Assembly: GCA_020002185.1 (NCBI GenBank)
Contig: CM034543.1
Span: 28,359,185 to 28,423,184, forward strand
From: Paraescarpia echinospica
Lineage: Eukaryota > Annelida > Polychaeta > Sabellida > Siboglinidae
Direction of reading: 5' to 3'
Length of the DNA stretch: 64,000 nt
In this document: piece by piece, positions 55,401-58,400 of the stretch
How positions within the stretch are numbered: the stretch's first letter is position 1
How the letters are laid out: each line of letters starts with the position of its first letter
Position numbers and translations under genes: made by a program
Notes under the pieces: generated by a model
Databases searched by the model: none
What the model saw: only the letters and a program-made list of their open reading frames with translations
Told to the model about the DNA's origin: nothing

Positions 55401-58400
55401 TAGTTGCAGTCTCACTATGTGTATGCATGCATTCCTGCTTGTTGTCACACCAGCCAGTAGTTGCAGTCTCACTATGTGTATGCATGCATTCCTGCTTGTT
55501 GTGACACCAGCGAGTAGTTGCAGTCTCACTATGTGTATGCATGCATTCCTGCTTGTTGTCACACCAGCCAGTAGTTGCAGTCTCACTATGTGTATGCATG
55601 CATTCCTGCTTGTTGTCACACCAGCCAGTAGTTGCAGTCTCACTATGTGTATGCATGCATTCCTGCTTGTTGTGACACCAGCCAGTAGTTGCAGTCTCAC
55701 TATGTGTATGCATGCATTCCTGCTTGTTGTGAGACCAGCCAGTAGTTGCAGTCTCACTATGTGTATGCATGCATTCCTGCTTGTTGTGAGACCAGCCAGT
55801 AGTTGCAGTCTCACTATGTGTATGCATGCATTCCTGCTTGTTGTGACACCAGCCAGTAGTTGCAGTCTCACTACGTGTATGCATGCATTCCTGCTTGTTG
55901 TGACACCACCCAGTAGTTGGAATCTCACTATGTGTATGCATGCATTCCTGCTTGTTGTCACACCAGCCAGTAGTTGCAGTCTCACTATGTGTATGCATGC
56001 ATTCCTGCTTGTTGTGAGACCAGCCAGTAGTTGCAGTCTCACTATGTGTATGCATGCATTCCTGCTTGTTGTGACACCAGCCAGTAGTTGCAGTCTCACT
56101 ATGTGTATGCATGCATTCCTGCTTGTTGTGACACCAGCCAGTAGTTGCAGTCTCACTATGTGTATGCATGCATTCCTGCTTGTTGTGAGACCAGCCAGTA
56201 GTTGCAGTCTCACTATGTGTATGCATGCATTCCTGCTTGTTGTGACACCAGCCAGTAGTTGCAGTCTCACTATGTGTATGCATGCATTCCTGCTTGTTGT
56301 GACACCAGCCAGTAGTTGCAGTCTCACTATGTGTATGCATGCATTCCTGCTTGTTGTGACACCAGCCAGTAGTTGCAGTCTCACTATGTGTATGCATGCA
56401 TTCCTGCTTGTTGTGACACCAGCCAGTAGTTGCAGTCTCACTATGTGTATGCATGCATTCCTGCTTGTTGTGAGACCAGCCAGTAGTTGCAGTCTCACTA
56501 TGTGTATGCATGCATTCCTGCTTGTTGTGACACCAGCCAGTAGTTGCAGTCTCACTATGTGTATGCATGCATTCCTGCTTGTTGTGACACCAGCCAGTAG
56601 TTGCAGTCTCACTATGTGTATGCATGCATTCCTGCTTGTTGTGACACCAGCCAGTAGTTGCAGTCTCACTATGTGTATGCATGCATTCCTGCTTGTTGTG
56701 ACACCACCAGTAGTTGCAGTCTCACTATGTGTATGCATGCATTCCTGCTTGTTGTGACACCAGCCAGTAGTTGCAGTCTCACTATGTGTATGCATGCATT
56801 CCTGCTTGTTGTGACACCAGCCATTAGTTGCAGTCTCACTATGTGTATGCATGCATTCCTGCTTGTGACACCAGCCAGTAGTTGTAGTCTCATTATGTGT
56901 ATGCATGCATTCCTGCTTGTTGTAATACTTCATTTTCCCATCACTCGTTCATTCGTCACTCACACCATCCACCCATCACTTGTTCATTTGTCACTCACAC
57001 CATCCACCCATCACTTGTTCATTTGTCACTCACACCATCCACCCATCACTCGTTCATTCGTCACTCACACCATCCACCCATCACTTGTTCATTTGTCACT
57101 CACACCATCCACCCATCACTCGTTCATTGGTCACTCACACCATCCACCCATCACTTGTTCATTCGTCACTCACACCATCCACCCATCACTCGTTCATTGG
57201 TCACTCACACCATCCACCCATCACTTGTTCATTAGTCACTCACACCATCCACCATCACTCGTTCATTTGTCACTCACACCATCCACCCATCACTCGTTCA
57301 TTCGTCACTCACACCATCCACCATCACTCGTTCATTTGTCACTCACACCATCCACCCATCACTCGTTCATTCGTCACTCACACCATCCACCCATCACTCG
57401 TTCATTCTTCACTCACACCATCCACCCATCACTCATTCATTCTTCACTCACACCATCCACCCATCACTCGTTCATTGGTCACTCACACCATCCACCCATC
57501 ACTTGTTCATTCGTCACTCACACCATCCACCATCACTCGTTCATTTGTCACTCACACCATCCACCCATCACTCGTTCATTCGTCACTCACACCATCCACC
57601 ATCACTCGTTCATTTGTCACTCACACCATCCACCCATCACTCGTTCATTCGTCACTCACACCATCCACCCATCACTCGTTCATTCTTCACTCACACCATC
57701 CACCCATCACTCATTCATTCTTCACTCACACCATCCACCCATCACTCGTTCATTCGTCACTCACACCATCCACCCATCACTCGTTCATTGGTCACTCACA
57801 CCATCCACCCATCACTTGTTCATTCGTCACTCACACCATCCACCATCACTCGTTCATTTGTCACTCACACCATCCACCCATCTCTCGTTCATTCATCACT
57901 CACACCATCCACCCATCACTCGTTCATTGGTCACTCACACCATCCACCCATCACTTGTTCATTCGTCACTCACACCATCCACCATCACTCGTTCATTGGT
58001 CACTCACACCATCCACCCATCACTCGTTCATTCGTCACTCACACCATCCACCATCACTCGTTCATTTGTCACTCACACCATCCACCCATCACTCGTTCAC
58101 CAACATCATCTCTGAAATACTTGTGATATCTACGAGAGCATGTTGTAAAAAGAATTATTTTTAAGAAGCAAGATTATATGATGTTTGTTATGTTTTGGGG
58201 TCATAAATGAACCCCTGAAAGTTTGGTGCCAAAAACGCAAAGTGTTTAGCAGGGGTAGCTTAGCAAACAAACACACTTTAATGCGATTATAATAAATATA
58301 CTAAGGTTTCTTCTTTTGCACCTAAATTCTGGGAAATCAAGGTCAGAGGTGTATCATGACAAAAGGGTTGGTCAATCTCAAAATCGATAAGTGGTAGTCA

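Noticed and set aside
54765..58164. Long open reading frames (394 to 585 codons) encoding Cys/Met/His- or Ser/His-rich repeat proteins
   Set aside because: They follow the minisatellite period, exist on both strands and in several frames, and lie between two confirmed HERC2 exons.
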